A stretch of 64,000 nucleotides of DNA from CAJQPP01 sp963793465 (GTDB lineage: Bacteria; Planctomycetota; Planctomycetia; Pirellulales; Pirellulaceae), in NCBI GenBank assembly GCA_963793465.1, contig CAWCAJ010000003.1, forward strand, positions 248,001 to 312,000, read 5' to 3'. The notes beneath the pieces were generated by a model that did not search any database, was not told the origin of the DNA, and was given only the letters and a program-made list of their open reading frames with translations. Positions 55,564-64,000 of this stretch are shown one piece after another. The stretch's first letter is position 1; each line of letters opens with the position of its first letter. The position numbers were made by a program, and so were the translations under genes.

Positions 55564-56595
55564 TTATCCCGCTGGGTCTTTGGGTCGAGCTGCCCCGGCG
55601 TCGGCAATCGAGGTTCGCATATCCGTGTCGGCCTGGACGTTGCGGAGCTTGTAGTAGTCCAGAATTCCCAACTTGCCGCTACGAAAACTCTCGGCCATAG
55701 CCTTGGGAACTTCCGCCTGCAACTCCACCAGCTTGGCGCGGCTTTTTTCGATCTCGGCCTGATTTTCCTGTTCCTTGGCGACCGCCATGGTTCGCTTGCC
55801 TTCGGCGCGAGCCCGCGCCACACGAGTGTCCGCTTCGGCCTGGTCGGCTTTCAAACGGGCGCCAATATTTTCGCCCACATCGATATCGGCGATATCGATG
55901 GAGACGATCTCGAATGCCGTTTGGGAATCGAGTCGCCTGGCCAGTACCGCTTTGGAAATCACATCCGGGTTTTCCAGAACGGCCTTGTGGTCTACGGATG
56001 AACCAATGGCGCTAACGATCCCTTCGCCGACGCGGGCAATGATGGTTTCCTCGGTGGCCCCACCAATCAACTGCTGCAAATTGGAACGAACCGTTACCCG
56101 GGCTTTGACTTTCAACTGAATACCGTCCTTGGCAACCGCATCCAGACTGGTGCGGGCGGCGCCTTTGGCGGGGCAATCAATGACACGCGGATAGACACTG
56201 GTTTGCACTGCCTCCAACACGTTACGACCTGCCAGGTCGATCGCCGTGGCCTCGCGAAAACTCAGGGCAATCGTTTTGGCTTTGCGGGCCGCAATCAGCG
56301 ATCGTATCACCATCGGAACATTGCCACCGGCCAGGTAATGGGCTTCCAGGGCCTTGGTGGTCAATTCCGGATCATCGATCCCGGCCTGCGTGGCCATGAT
56401 TTTGGAGGGCACGATCACGCTGGGCTTTACCTTGCGAAAGGTCATCCCCAGCAGATCAAAGAACGTAATCCCGGCGCCCGTCAAAACCGACTGAATCCAC
56501 CAACGAAAATAGGACATGAAGATGGCGAATACCACCAGCACCAGCAGGATCAGGAACAGGAGACCGGCGACAATGAAAACGTTGGTGTCAGGCAT
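55564..56595 (-). CDS. floA: Flotillin-like protein FloA
   Basis: A 343-residue flotillin homologue (UPF0365) that organises lipid-raft-like membrane domains. A single membrane helix is at about residues 6-28 (FIVAGLLFLILLVLVVFAIFM in part), followed by the SPFH-type domain with GMTFRKVKPSVIV and VKARVTVRSNLQQLIGGATEETIIARVGEG, then a helical C-terminal part rich in Ala/Glu (RARAEGKRTMAVAKEQ). The start at 56595 is the ATG after which the family begins. It is followed immediately by the unknown gene at 55560. Confidence 0.94.
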   Translation of the reverse strand: MPDTNVFIVAGLLFLILLVLVVFAIFMSYFRWWIQSVLTGAGITFFDLLGMTFRKVKPSVIVPSKIMATQAGIDDPELTTKALEAHYLAGGNVPMVIRSLIAARKAKTIALSFREATAIDLAGRNVLEAVQTSVYPRVIDCPAKGAARTSLDAVAKDGIQLKVKARVTVRSNLQQLIGGATEETIIARVGEGIVSAIGSSVDHKAVLENPDVISKAVLARRLDSQTAFEIVSIDIADIDVGENIGARLKADQAEADTRVARARAEGKRTMAVAKEQENQAEIEKSRAKLVELQAEVPKAMAESFRSGKLGILDYYKLRNVQADTDMRTSIADAGAARPKDPAG

Positions 56596-56785
56596 AGCGA
56601 CTTTGATCCGTACAAATAGAGACTTTATCCATCGGAAATCATTGTAGGTCAGTTCCGCCTGAAAATGTAGCTGATTCAGGCCAATTGCCCTGATTCCCGG
56701 GGCCCGGGCCAGCTCACCCGGTTTTTGCCGGGTCCTCGCGGGCGAAAGAATTGAACGGGGACAGGTGTCCGCCGGAACTGGCCGT

Positions 56786-57982
56786 TTACTGGCGTGCCAA
56801 CGAGTGGTGCAGGGGTACCCATTGGCCTTCGTTTTGGCTGCTGGCGACGCACTGTTGAATGAAGTACATCCCCTCCACACCGTCGCGGACATTGGGGTAG
56901 ATCGTGTCGACCGTTTCGAAGGGTTGGCCGGCGGCCCGCAGGCATATACTGTCATATGCCGAACGATAGACATTGGCGAAGGCCTCAAAAAAGGCCTCCG
57001 GATGCCCCGCGGGCAGTCGACATGCCGCCGCACCCGAATCATTCATGAAACTGGCGTTGGGGTCGCGGGTGTAGATCTGATGGGGCTGGCCGTTGCGACG
57101 TACGATCATCTGGTTGGGCTCCTCCTGACGCCAGGCGAGCGAGGCCAGGGTTCCATCGATCTCGATACTCAGATCATTCTCGCGACCGTGGCTGATTTGC
57201 GACGCCGTGAGTGTGCCCAGTGCTCCGTCGGCAAATCGGAGCGTGGCGGTTCCGTAGTCATCCAGTTTCCGGCCGGACTCAAAGGTCCGCAATTGGCAGC
57301 TGACCTGCTGCGGGATCAACCCCGTCATGTAGCGAGCCAGATTGAAAGCATGGGTGGCGATATCTCCAAAACACCCGGCGGCTCCACTGCGTTGAGGATC
57401 GGTCCGCCAGGCGGCCTGTTTCTGGTCTTCCTGTTCCAGACGGGTACGCAACCAACCCTGGATATAACAGACACGAATCGCCTGAATTTCTCCCAATTCC
57501 CCCGCCAGGATCATCTGCCGCGTCTGTCGTACCAAAGGGTAGCCCGTGTAGTTGTGCGTCACCGCGAAAACCACCCCTGCACGCTCTACCGCCTCCGCCA
57601 GTTGCTCGGCCTGAGCCAGGTCAAAGGTCATAGGCTTGTCGCAAATCACATTCAATCCCGCATTCACGGCCGCCAGGGCGATCTGGAAATGGGTATGGTT
57701 GGGTGTGGCAATCGACAGGAAATCCAACCGCTGATCCTCCGGCAGCTGGCTCTGGGCGGCGATCAACTCCTGGTAGCTGCCATAGGCATGCCGGGCAGGA
57801 ATATCATAATCGGCCGCCGAGTCGCGAGCTCGTTGCGGATCGGACGACAACGCCCCCGCAAAAACTTCCGCCCGATTATCAAGAATCGCCGCCGTGGCGT
57901 GCACACGTCCAATAAACGAACCCTGTCCACCGCCCACCAGGCCCATCCGCAGTTTTCGATTGAGGGGTGGGTTGATGCCCAT
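56786..57982 (-). CDS. Gfo/Idh/MocA family oxidoreductase
   Basis: 398 residues. The N-terminal Rossmann domain (MGLVGGGQGSFIGRVHATA from residue 13) binds NAD(P), with VICDKPMTFDLAQA containing the conserved Lys-Pro and the C-terminal alpha/beta domain HGRENDLSIEI. The GDIATHAFNLARYMTG motif carries the catalytic Asp/His. Such enzymes act on sugars or inositol; the actual substrate is unknown. The small unknown gene at 57988 begins 5 bp upstream of its start on the same strand. Confidence 0.92.
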   Translation of the reverse strand: MGINPPLNRKLRMGLVGGGQGSFIGRVHATAAILDNRAEVFAGALSSDPQRARDSAADYDIPARHAYGSYQELIAAQSQLPEDQRLDFLSIATPNHTHFQIALAAVNAGLNVICDKPMTFDLAQAEQLAEAVERAGVVFAVTHNYTGYPLVRQTRQMILAGELGEIQAIRVCYIQGWLRTRLEQEDQKQAAWRTDPQRSGAAGCFGDIATHAFNLARYMTGLIPQQVSCQLRTFESGRKLDDYGTATLRFADGALGTLTASQISHGRENDLSIEIDGTLASLAWRQEEPNQMIVRRNGQPHQIYTRDPNASFMNDSGAAACRLPAGHPEAFFEAFANVYRSAYDSICLRAAGQPFETVDTIYPNVRDGVEGMYFIQQCVASSQNEGQWVPLHHSLARQ

Positions 57983-57987
57983 GCTTG

Positions 57988-58839
57988 CTAACTCGCTTCT
58001 GGCTCGACTGCCGGTTTGGGTGGTTTTCGCAACAACATTTTCAAGTCGTTGACCAGGGCAATCAAATCCATGCGTTTGACACTGGCCCAGTCTTCATGGC
58101 GTGCCTTTTGAAGTGCCGAACGCAATTGTCGAAATGGCGCCGCGATCTCATCCGTGATACCCTGCAAGATCAAGTCGATGTCGACCCGGTCACCCAGAAA
58201 TTCGTCACCGCCGTTTTCATGACTGGCCCGCGGTGAAACCGGCTCATCACCAAAATCCGGACCCTCTCGCAAGGGACCTTGCATGGCTGGGCCGTCGTCC
58301 TGGTACACGGTCTCTCCTGTGGCGGGGTTCGATGTGGCCGCGCGGAGACCCTCCTCCTCCGATCCCGAGTCCTGCGGAACTGGTTGTGGTTGGTCTTCCT
58401 TCAACTTGCCCATGGTTTCCCACCGCTGGTAACGCATCTGCGAAACGGACCAATCGTTTTGCACGGCCCCTTCCAACCACATCTCGGCATCCTGCCAATC
58501 CAAGGCCGCAAAAAAATGACTCCAATACAAGCCGGCATAATCGGTAAACACCTCGCCGAATCTTTCCCAGTTACGACGCAGCCGACCAACATGCTGTGGC
58601 GACACCTCGCCCACCAGGCGACTCCATGCCGGATCCGAATACAAGCGGGACGAAACGCCCCGGGATTGCAATTCCGTTCGCCATTGAAAGATGATCTTGC
58701 CTTTCTCCCAATTGGTCTGACTGATCAGCGATTGCCAATGCCCCACGAACGGTAGCGAAGGCGCCGCGATGGAATCCAGGTCTTCGCTGGAAAGGGTCAG
58801 TTGGGGATCGTCCGTTAGGCTGGGGGTGTCTGCGTCCAT
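57988..58839 (-). CDS. Hypothetical acidic protein
   Basis: 283 residues without a signal peptide. Residues about 33-135 form a compact helical part rich in Trp and Arg (GEVSPQHVGRLRRNWERFGEVF, YAGLYWSHFFAAL), followed by an acidic disordered linker and a C-terminal helical segment (ASVKRMDLIALVNDLKMLL). I do not recognise a family, although the W-rich part resembles a conserved planctomycete domain. It ends 5 bp before the Gfo/Idh gene. The ATG at 58839 is the first in frame. Confidence 0.6.
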   Translation of the reverse strand: MDADTPSLTDDPQLTLSSEDLDSIAAPSLPFVGHWQSLISQTNWEKGKIIFQWRTELQSRGVSSRLYSDPAWSRLVGEVSPQHVGRLRRNWERFGEVFTDYAGLYWSHFFAALDWQDAEMWLEGAVQNDWSVSQMRYQRWETMGKLKEDQPQPVPQDSGSEEEGLRAATSNPATGETVYQDDGPAMQGPLREGPDFGDEPVSPRASHENGGDEFLGDRVDIDLILQGITDEIAAPFRQLRSALQKARHEDWASVKRMDLIALVNDLKMLLRKPPKPAVEPEAS

Positions 58840-59027
58840 AATGTCCTGAGTAAAAAGGATTCCTGAAGGACTTCACAGGTTACCGCCCCAAAAATGTCTG
58901 AACAGACTTGCACAAAATTTTTTAGGCGTTCCGCAAAATGAATGCCCTCTGCGTGAGACTTTGCCGCCCATTTGCCCCGCATTCCTTTTCCTGGATCACG
59001 GATTTGGGGCCTGCACTGCAACGGGGA

Positions 59028-60716
59028 TCAGCGATTTTTGTCCGCCGGCGAGGGTGGGGGAGTCGCCGCTGCCGGGGCAACCGGCACGTCGACCCAGCGG
59101 ATCACCAGAAAATATTTTCGGGACGGTCCTACGCTTTCAGCCCGCGGATCGTCGCCCCTGGATCGTCCGAATGCTTGCCCGGCCAGCAAGGGTGGCTGCC
59201 AAGCGTCCAGGCCGGCAGCCTGTCGGCCGACGGCCGCGTTCTGCTGTCCATCGGCGGTCGGCATATTTACATTTGCGGGGGCCGGTTGTGGGATCGACAT
59301 CGCCAACGGAGGTGATGGTTGAAAATCCAAGCCCAAACGATCATCCAATCGACGAAACCACAACGGCTGGTCCGGTGCCGTCGGACCAGCATCACCGGCG
59401 TTGACACCGCCGCCCATCGCCAGACCCCCTCTGGCAGCACCTACCATACCTCCCATTCCACTGGCCGTCACCGGCTGCAAAGCCGCGAACTGTTGTCGCA
59501 GCGTTTGTGTCTCCGCAGCATCTGGCGTCACGCGACGAGCCTGCAATCGCTGCAACACTTCCGTCAGTTGGCGTTCCGTCGCTACGACTTCAAAAAACAT
59601 TTCAGCCCGACCCGCAGCCCCGATGCTCTTTTCGAGCACCGCGGAGGACGTTGAATCCCCGGTAGCATCCTGTTCCGGGAGCAGCGAATTTCGCTTTTCC
59701 GGGAATCCAGGGTTCCCTCGTCTGCTGTCCGCCAAAGATTGGCCCCCTGGGACAGCGGGTGGCGGCTGCACGCCCATGCCACCGCCTCCGGCACCGAGTC
59801 CCGTTTCCGGATTGCCTGCCAATCCATCCACCCAGGCACGCAGGTCGGCATGGTCCGGCACATCCACGACCACGATCCTGGCTGGACCCGAAGGCAGCGG
59901 AGTCAATGAGAGAGAGTCGGCCCCGGGAGCTTGCGCTGCGAAGTCCAGGGTCTGTCCGGTTCTCGGAGGTTGTTCCCCGGGTGACTCCATGCGACCTCTT
60001 TGGCGTGGCGCCTCCGCGTCCTGGGACCCAGGGTATCGGCTGGATGGCGACGGCGTTTCTTCGGTTGGTTTGCGGTGTTGTCGAAAGGAATCCGGATCAG
60101 CAGGCTGATCCCCGGCTGCACCGGAGGATGCTGCCGCGGACGATGGCGTCGGTGTTTGATTTTCCAAATCTTTTTTCATTTCCGTGGCTGTAGCCGGATC
60201 GAGGTCCAGCGAGTCCTGTTCCATCAAATCACCGGCGGGTTCGAGACGGCCCTCCTTCGAGCCGAGGCTTTCCTCCATCACCTCAGATTCAGAATCGGCC
60301 GGCTCGGTGACCGTGCGACTTTCCTGGTTCCGCGGCGAAGGCAACAGAAACAAAGCCAACAGCAGTGTTGCAGCCAAAGCAGTTAGAATGCCCAGGCTGG
60401 ATCGCCAGGGGAACGGCTTTTCAGGTGGGCGACCTGATTCGCGTTGGTCCGTGGGTCCGGAAATCGAAACCCGATCGGAATGGACGGGGCCCCGCTGTTG
60501 GTCGATGGCCTGCATGACGCGTTGCGAGAAACCGTCATCCAGCTGATAACGCCGCACATTCCGCAACGCCTCGCCCAGCTTCTGCAACTCACGCAACGCA
60601 TCGGCATCCTGCGGATGTTCGCTTAGATGCGACTCTACGAGTTTCCGCTCCGCGGCACTCAATTGCCCGTCGAGATAATCGGTGATGCGTTCGTCAGACC
60701 AAAATTCGGACATCAT
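59028..60716 (-). CDS. Probable anti-sigma factor, membrane anchored
   Basis: 562 residues. The N-terminus (WSDERITDYLDGQLSAAERKLVESHL) is an anti-sigma-like helical domain without the zinc-finger Cys pair, followed by one membrane helix (about 108-125, LTALAATLLLALFLLP), a long disordered Pro/Ser/Glu-rich region and two mixed segments (VVDVPDHADLRAWVDGLAG; FFEVVATERQLTEVLQRLQARRV). It starts 65 bp behind the ECF sigma gene 60782, the usual layout for a sigma/anti-sigma pair. The C-terminal part would be extracytoplasmic and act as sensor. Confidence 0.75.
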   Translation of the reverse strand: MMSEFWSDERITDYLDGQLSAAERKLVESHLSEHPQDADALRELQKLGEALRNVRRYQLDDGFSQRVMQAIDQQRGPVHSDRVSISGPTDQRESGRPPEKPFPWRSSLGILTALAATLLLALFLLPSPRNQESRTVTEPADSESEVMEESLGSKEGRLEPAGDLMEQDSLDLDPATATEMKKDLENQTPTPSSAAASSGAAGDQPADPDSFRQHRKPTEETPSPSSRYPGSQDAEAPRQRGRMESPGEQPPRTGQTLDFAAQAPGADSLSLTPLPSGPARIVVVDVPDHADLRAWVDGLAGNPETGLGAGGGGMGVQPPPAVPGGQSLADSRRGNPGFPEKRNSLLPEQDATGDSTSSAVLEKSIGAAGRAEMFFEVVATERQLTEVLQRLQARRVTPDAAETQTLRQQFAALQPVTASGMGGMVGAARGGLAMGGGVNAGDAGPTAPDQPLWFRRLDDRLGLDFQPSPPLAMSIPQPAPANVNMPTADGQQNAAVGRQAAGLDAWQPPLLAGQAFGRSRGDDPRAESVGPSRKYFLVIRWVDVPVAPAAATPPPSPADKNR

Positions 60717-60781
60717 TTTTTTGCTTTAGGGTGCGGGGCCAGATCCCCTGAAACAGGGGACCTGCGGACAGGATCCGCGTG

Positions 60782-61360
60782 TTACTGTTGGTTTTCAAAG
60801 TAGGTGGTGAGTTCTTCTTTCAGTTGGCAGCGGGCGCGATGCAAGCGGCTGCGGATCGTTCCGACCGGCTTGTCCAGGATATTGGCGATCTCGTCGTAGC
60901 CCAGTTGATCCAGCTCCCGCAACACCAGGATCAACCGATGTTCTTCGCTCAGTCGACCCAACGCAGCATGTAATTGCAGCGACCGCTCCTGCTCCTCGAT
61001 CCGTTCATTAGGTTGCCGAACATGGCCCGGCAGCCCCACACCGGCATCCCCCAGGTCCCGATCCAGCGAAACCCGCGGTCGCTTTCGGCGACCGCGACTG
61101 ATGGCCGCGTTGACGGCGATGCGATAGAGCCAGGTGTAAAATGAACTTTGCCCGCGAAACTTGGCGAGCCGTGTGTACGCCAACACGAAACTTTCCTGCA
61201 CCACATCCTCCGCTTCTGTCTCGTCCCGCAGGTAATGCACCATGCTGTTGTAAAGCCGGTTTTGGTACTTGCGAACAAGCCGATCAAACGCATCCCGGTC
61301 GCCTGAGACCGAATGTTCGATCCATAAGCCGTCTTCTTTGGCCTGTCCGATTTCGTTCAT
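60782..61360 (-). CDS. ECF RNA polymerase sigma factor (RpoE-type)
   Basis: 192 residues. Region 2 is clear: FDRLVRKYQNRLYNSM, EAEDVVQESFVLAYTRLAKF, then FYTWLYRIAVNAAISRGR; region 4 is ALGRLSEEHRLILVLRELDQLGYDEIANILDKPVGTIRSRLHRAR. It is the RpoE/SigW-like group and is followed by a probable membrane-anchored anti-sigma, so it likely responds to an envelope signal. The start is ATG at 61360. Confidence 0.94.
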   Translation of the reverse strand: MNEIGQAKEDGLWIEHSVSGDRDAFDRLVRKYQNRLYNSMVHYLRDETEAEDVVQESFVLAYTRLAKFRGQSSFYTWLYRIAVNAAISRGRRKRPRVSLDRDLGDAGVGLPGHVRQPNERIEEQERSLQLHAALGRLSEEHRLILVLRELDQLGYDEIANILDKPVGTIRSRLHRARCQLKEELTTYFENQQ

Positions 61361-61876
61361 GCGATTTCGTTCATGTTTCAGACGACAATATCCGGTGGAA
61401 AGTTCCCCGATCGACGGTGGGTGGCCGGAAGGTTGTGATTTGGGGTCAAGTTTCGGCCGTTTTGCCGATTTTCCGCTTACCGATTTGCCGTGACGGCCCC
61501 AGACGGTTTGCCGGCCCGGGAAAAGTCCGCCAGCTCGCGTCGCCCTGCTGCGGGTGACGGGTTATCCGTCCGGGTGCCTGCAGCCGCCCGGGTATCCCAA
61601 CCCCCCCCAAAAAACGGCCGGCAGCTGGTTTCCCAAACTGATTATATCGATTCCGGTCCCGGGTTGGGAAAATTTGCGGCTCCGGATCGGCGATCACGTG
61701 TTTCGTGCCGGTGCTGCGTCATGGCACGCAACAGTTTCGGAAACAAGGAACGTGGCCCACGCGACGCGTCGGGCCTAGAGTGCGTTTCGTTTCGGTGTAG
61801 CGTTTTTTTCGTACCCGTTGCTCGGGAAAATAAGTGCGACACAGGCGACATGTCCGTGCGACTGGCACCAGCAGAC
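61361..61876. other. Intergenic region, no gene recognised
   Basis: About 515 bp between the sigma gene and repeat copy C. Open frames are short and GC-driven; no motif is seen. Confidence 0.4.
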
Positions 61877-61970
61877 TGGCAAGGCTGACCTGTCGGGTGC
61901 CACTGCTGGCTTGCCCAGCAGTGTCGTTGCGAAACCAGCACGTTCTTTTCAGTTCCGTGCTGACTGGCCA
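61877..61970 (-). repeat. 94-bp dispersed repeat, copy C
   Basis: Third copy, in the orientation of lgt. Its first base follows the TAG stop of lgt (61971-61973), as copy B follows its stop. The internal hairpin (61901-61923) is perfect: CACTGCTGG, CTTGC, CCAGCAGTG in plus-strand order. Confidence 0.82.
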
Positions 61971-63281
61971 CTAAACATCGGCTGGCGTCGCAACTTCCGG
62001 CTGTCTACGGGGAGCCCACCGGATCAACGCCAGGCCGGCCAAAACCACGAAAATACTCACCCATTGGGAGATCGTCAGGTCGGTTCCGAACTGGCCAAAT
62101 TCATCACGCCGAATCAACTCCAGCAAGAACCGGGTGATCGAATAAAGGATGATGCCCAGGGCAAAAATCTGACCGTCGCGACGTCGAAAGGGGAACGCGA
62201 ACCACAGCAAAACCGCCAGCAAGCCGGCATTGAGGGCTGCCAGGATCTGGGTGGGATAAACGCCCAGAGAGCGGTCTGGCAACTCGGTCAAGTCAAAGGC
62301 CACCCAACCGGTATCCTGCTCGACTGCGACCTGGGAGTCGATTTCCAGGCCCTTTTGTTTGACCGCCCTCAATTCCTTGTCGGGTGGCTTCGACGATTGA
62401 AACCGCACACGGTACCAGTGGTTGGGCTGTAGACCGGCCCGCGCGGCCAAGGATCCCGACTCGATGCTCTTCGCATAAAGTTCCGCATCGGGCTGGGACC
62501 GCTCGGGCAGGGGGTCCGCATCCCACTGGGTAGCCGGGTGGATTCCCAATAACTCGCCGGTTTCGATCTGCCGCAGATACGGGGGGGAGCCGGCTGGAAA
62601 GTGCTGGGCAATCTGCGGGATGTCGCAAACGCCGCCAAAACAGCAACCGTTCAACAGACACCCGATCCGCCCCAGCGCCAGACCGGTCAGCATTCCCGGA
62701 ATCGCAATGTCGGCCATCCTCAGCATGGGGATTCTGGCGATGGCCATGTAAACCGCGGCTCCCACAGAGGCCCCAATCAGGGCGCCGTAAACGACCAGCC
62801 CCCCTTGGGTCATGTTCACCATCTCCGCCAACATTTCCGTCAGCGAACCGCGGAATTGATCACGTTTCTGGATCACATAGAACAAACGGGCACCCACGAC
62901 ACCACAGAGGCACATCCAGAACGCCAGCGTCAGCATGTTCTCGGATTCGAGACCCTGTTGCCGTCCGCGGAATATCGACAGACCCACTCCGGCCACGATT
63001 CCCGCCAGCATCATCACGCCGTAGCCACGCACGGCCAGCCCGACTTTGACTTCCGGTCCATTGGGGTCGGTCGGATCAATATCGGTAATCCCGATACGCG
63101 GAGCAACGAAGGCCAGCACGACCGCCACCACCAGGTAAGCGGGCAGGAAGCCGAAGGCCTCCCCGCTCCAGCCGTGCCGCAGCAGGAGACCGCCAAAGAT
63201 CAGCAAACCCAACACCAACCAGCCGATCAACAGAGGTCCCTCCAGCCACGATTGGGGAATCAGGAACAGGGTTTGTTGCAT
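61971..63281 (-). CDS. lgt: Prolipoprotein diacylglyceryl transferase with inserted PDZ-like segment
   Basis: Lgt transfers diacylglyceryl to the lipobox Cys of prolipoproteins in the inner membrane. The 436-residue protein has several membrane helices, TQGGLVVYGALIG (residues 158-170; the residue equivalent to the essential His of E. coli is Tyr here), GRIGCLLNGCCFG (204-216) with the catalytic Arg, and VYPTQILA (341-348) in place of RHPTQLYE. Between the last two lie about 125 residues instead of about 50, including a PDZ-like AKSIESGSLAARAGLQPN. The ATG at 63281 fits the first helix. panC ends 41 bp upstream. Confidence 0.9.
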   Translation of the reverse strand: MQQTLFLIPQSWLEGPLLIGWLVLGLLIFGGLLLRHGWSGEAFGFLPAYLVVAVVLAFVAPRIGITDIDPTDPNGPEVKVGLAVRGYGVMMLAGIVAGVGLSIFRGRQQGLESENMLTLAFWMCLCGVVGARLFYVIQKRDQFRGSLTEMLAEMVNMTQGGLVVYGALIGASVGAAVYMAIARIPMLRMADIAIPGMLTGLALGRIGCLLNGCCFGGVCDIPQIAQHFPAGSPPYLRQIETGELLGIHPATQWDADPLPERSQPDAELYAKSIESGSLAARAGLQPNHWYRVRFQSSKPPDKELRAVKQKGLEIDSQVAVEQDTGWVAFDLTELPDRSLGVYPTQILAALNAGLLAVLLWFAFPFRRRDGQIFALGIILYSITRFLLELIRRDEFGQFGTDLTISQWVSIFVVLAGLALIRWAPRRQPEVATPADV

Positions 63282-63322
63282 GGAGAAGACCTTCCCGCGT
63301 TCCGAGGAACCCGAACATCCAA

Positions 63323-64000
63323 TTAAGGTAACAACCAATTGTCGATCAAGCGTGTGCCGCCTACCCGGACCGCCAACAACAGCACCGCGGGCCGCGACAC
63401 CTGCTCCAAAATTTCCAGTGTATCGGCATCGGCAATCACGGCGTAATCGACCTCGTCAACGCCTGCCTCGATCAGCGACTGGGTCATCGATGCCATGATG
63501 GCACGCCCATCGATGTCCCCTTGCTCGATCGCGGCGGCTGTGTCCTGCAGCGTGCGATTCAGGCTGAGCGCGATTTGTCGCTGCTCCTGGTCCAGATAGA
63601 CGTTGCGGCTGCTAAGTGCCAACCCGTCCGGGTCTCTGACGATGGGACAGACTTCGATCTGCAGGGGCACATTCAAATCCCGAACCAGATGACGCACAAC
63701 CAGCGATTGTTGGTAATCCTTTTGTCCGAAGAACGCCACATCCGCTTGACTCATCAGGAACAGCTTCAAAACCACCGTAGCCACGCCGGCGAAATGCGTA
63801 GGACGACGCTGGCCTTCCAGTGTCCGGGCCACATCCGGTGGTCGCACCGACGTGGAACAGCCGGGCGGATAAACGTCCACGACTGGCGGCAGAAACACCA
63901 GATCCACTCCGGCATCCCGCAACAAATCCAAGTCCCGTTCCAGGGGACGAGGGTACTGGCTCAAATCCTCGCCAGCCGCAAACTGCGTGGGGTTGACGAA
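63323..64000 (-). CDS. panC: Pantothenate synthetase (partial, N-terminus beyond window)
   Basis: PanC joins pantoate and beta-alanine using ATP, in the last step of pantothenate synthesis. The window carries the C-terminal 225 codons: FVNPTQFAAGEDLSQYPR at the right edge, FLMSQADVAFFGQKDYQQ, and the RDPDGLALSSRNVYL motif with the KMSKS-like SSRN. The product extends about 50-60 residues beyond the right edge. lgt follows 41 bp downstream and may be cotranscribed. Confidence 0.95.
   Translation of the reverse strand, partial: FVNPTQFAAGEDLSQYPRPLERDLDLLRDAGVDLVFLPPVVDVYPPGCSTSVRPPDVARTLEGQRRPTHFAGVATVVLKLFLMSQADVAFFGQKDYQQSLVVRHLVRDLNVPLQIEVCPIVRDPDGLALSSRNVYLDQEQRQIALSLNRTLQDTAAAIEQGDIDGRAIMASMTQSLIEAGVDEVDYAVIADADTLEILEQVSRPAVLLLAVRVGGTRLIDNWLLP

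Noticed and set aside
55564..57042. A longer FloA starting at 57042.
   Set aside because: The extra 149 codons are antisense to the Gfo/Idh region and its upstream DNA; homology begins at 56595.
61642..61971. A 109-residue minus-strand gene covering repeat copy C.
   Set aside because: It starts inside the dispersed repeat and encodes repeat-derived peptide; no motif or ribosome site.

Overview
The window comes from a planctomycete, most likely a Pirellulales (Rhodopirellula/Blastopirellula) type. The signs are two PEP-CTERM proteins, an N-terminal LEPR-like motif on a giant secreted protein, many FG-GAP/ASPIC (CRTAC1-like) proteins, planctomycete-style ECF sigma factors, a Tat-exported sugar isomerase and a chlamydia-like class Ic ribonucleotide reductase, which fits the PVC superphylum. 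Most genes are housekeeping or envelope genes in short operons on both strands.

Layout. 1-5.6 kb: histidine utilisation (hutU, partial; then divergent hutG, hutI and fused ftcD). 5.6-10.1 kb: secreted unknowns, a hotdog thioesterase, a sugar isomerase/epimerase and a DoxX protein. 10.1-13.2 kb: polysaccharide ABC exporter plus an SDR. 13.4-16.4 kb: a secreted multidomain lysyl oxidase-like protein. 16.4-19.4 kb: a graveyard of Rhs, IS21 IstB and tyrosine-recombinase fragments around a composite repeat. 19.4-24.6 kb: a long FG-GAP/ASPIC lipoprotein and a PEP-CTERM protein. 24.7-29.3 kb: nrdA-nrdB with a sigma70-type promoter overlapped by two NrdR-like boxes. 29.8-34 kb: an FG-GAP/ASPIC/thioredoxin/TPR protein whose single reading frame is crossed by one UGA, followed by a SECIS-like hairpin. 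35-38 kb: an ECF sigma factor and the betaine-lipid genes btaA-btaB. 38-43.7 kb: DUF3299-type proteins and an ABC transporter, with two frameshifted genes. 44-46.8 kb: smpB, lipA, thiS, thiG. 47-55 kb: secreted Gly-rich and beta-barrel proteins, a SprT-like peptidase, a frameshifted sufS and a hydroxyisobutyrate dehydrogenase-like protein. 55-64 kb: floA, a Gfo/Idh/MocA oxidoreductase, an ECF sigma factor with its probable anti-sigma partner, lgt and panC (partial).

Most notable observations: (1) a candidate selenoprotein (UGA codon 692, hairpin with a GUU loop 18 nt downstream); (2) a 94-bp dispersed repeat present three times, two copies starting at the first base after a stop codon; (3) an R2c-type NrdB with Phe at the radical position under an NrdR-like operator; (4) a bacterial lysyl oxidase domain with all metal and cofactor residues; (5) three otherwise intact genes broken by single-base indels, which raises the question of assembly error versus real decay. 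No rRNA, tRNA, CRISPR array or intact insertion sequence was found.
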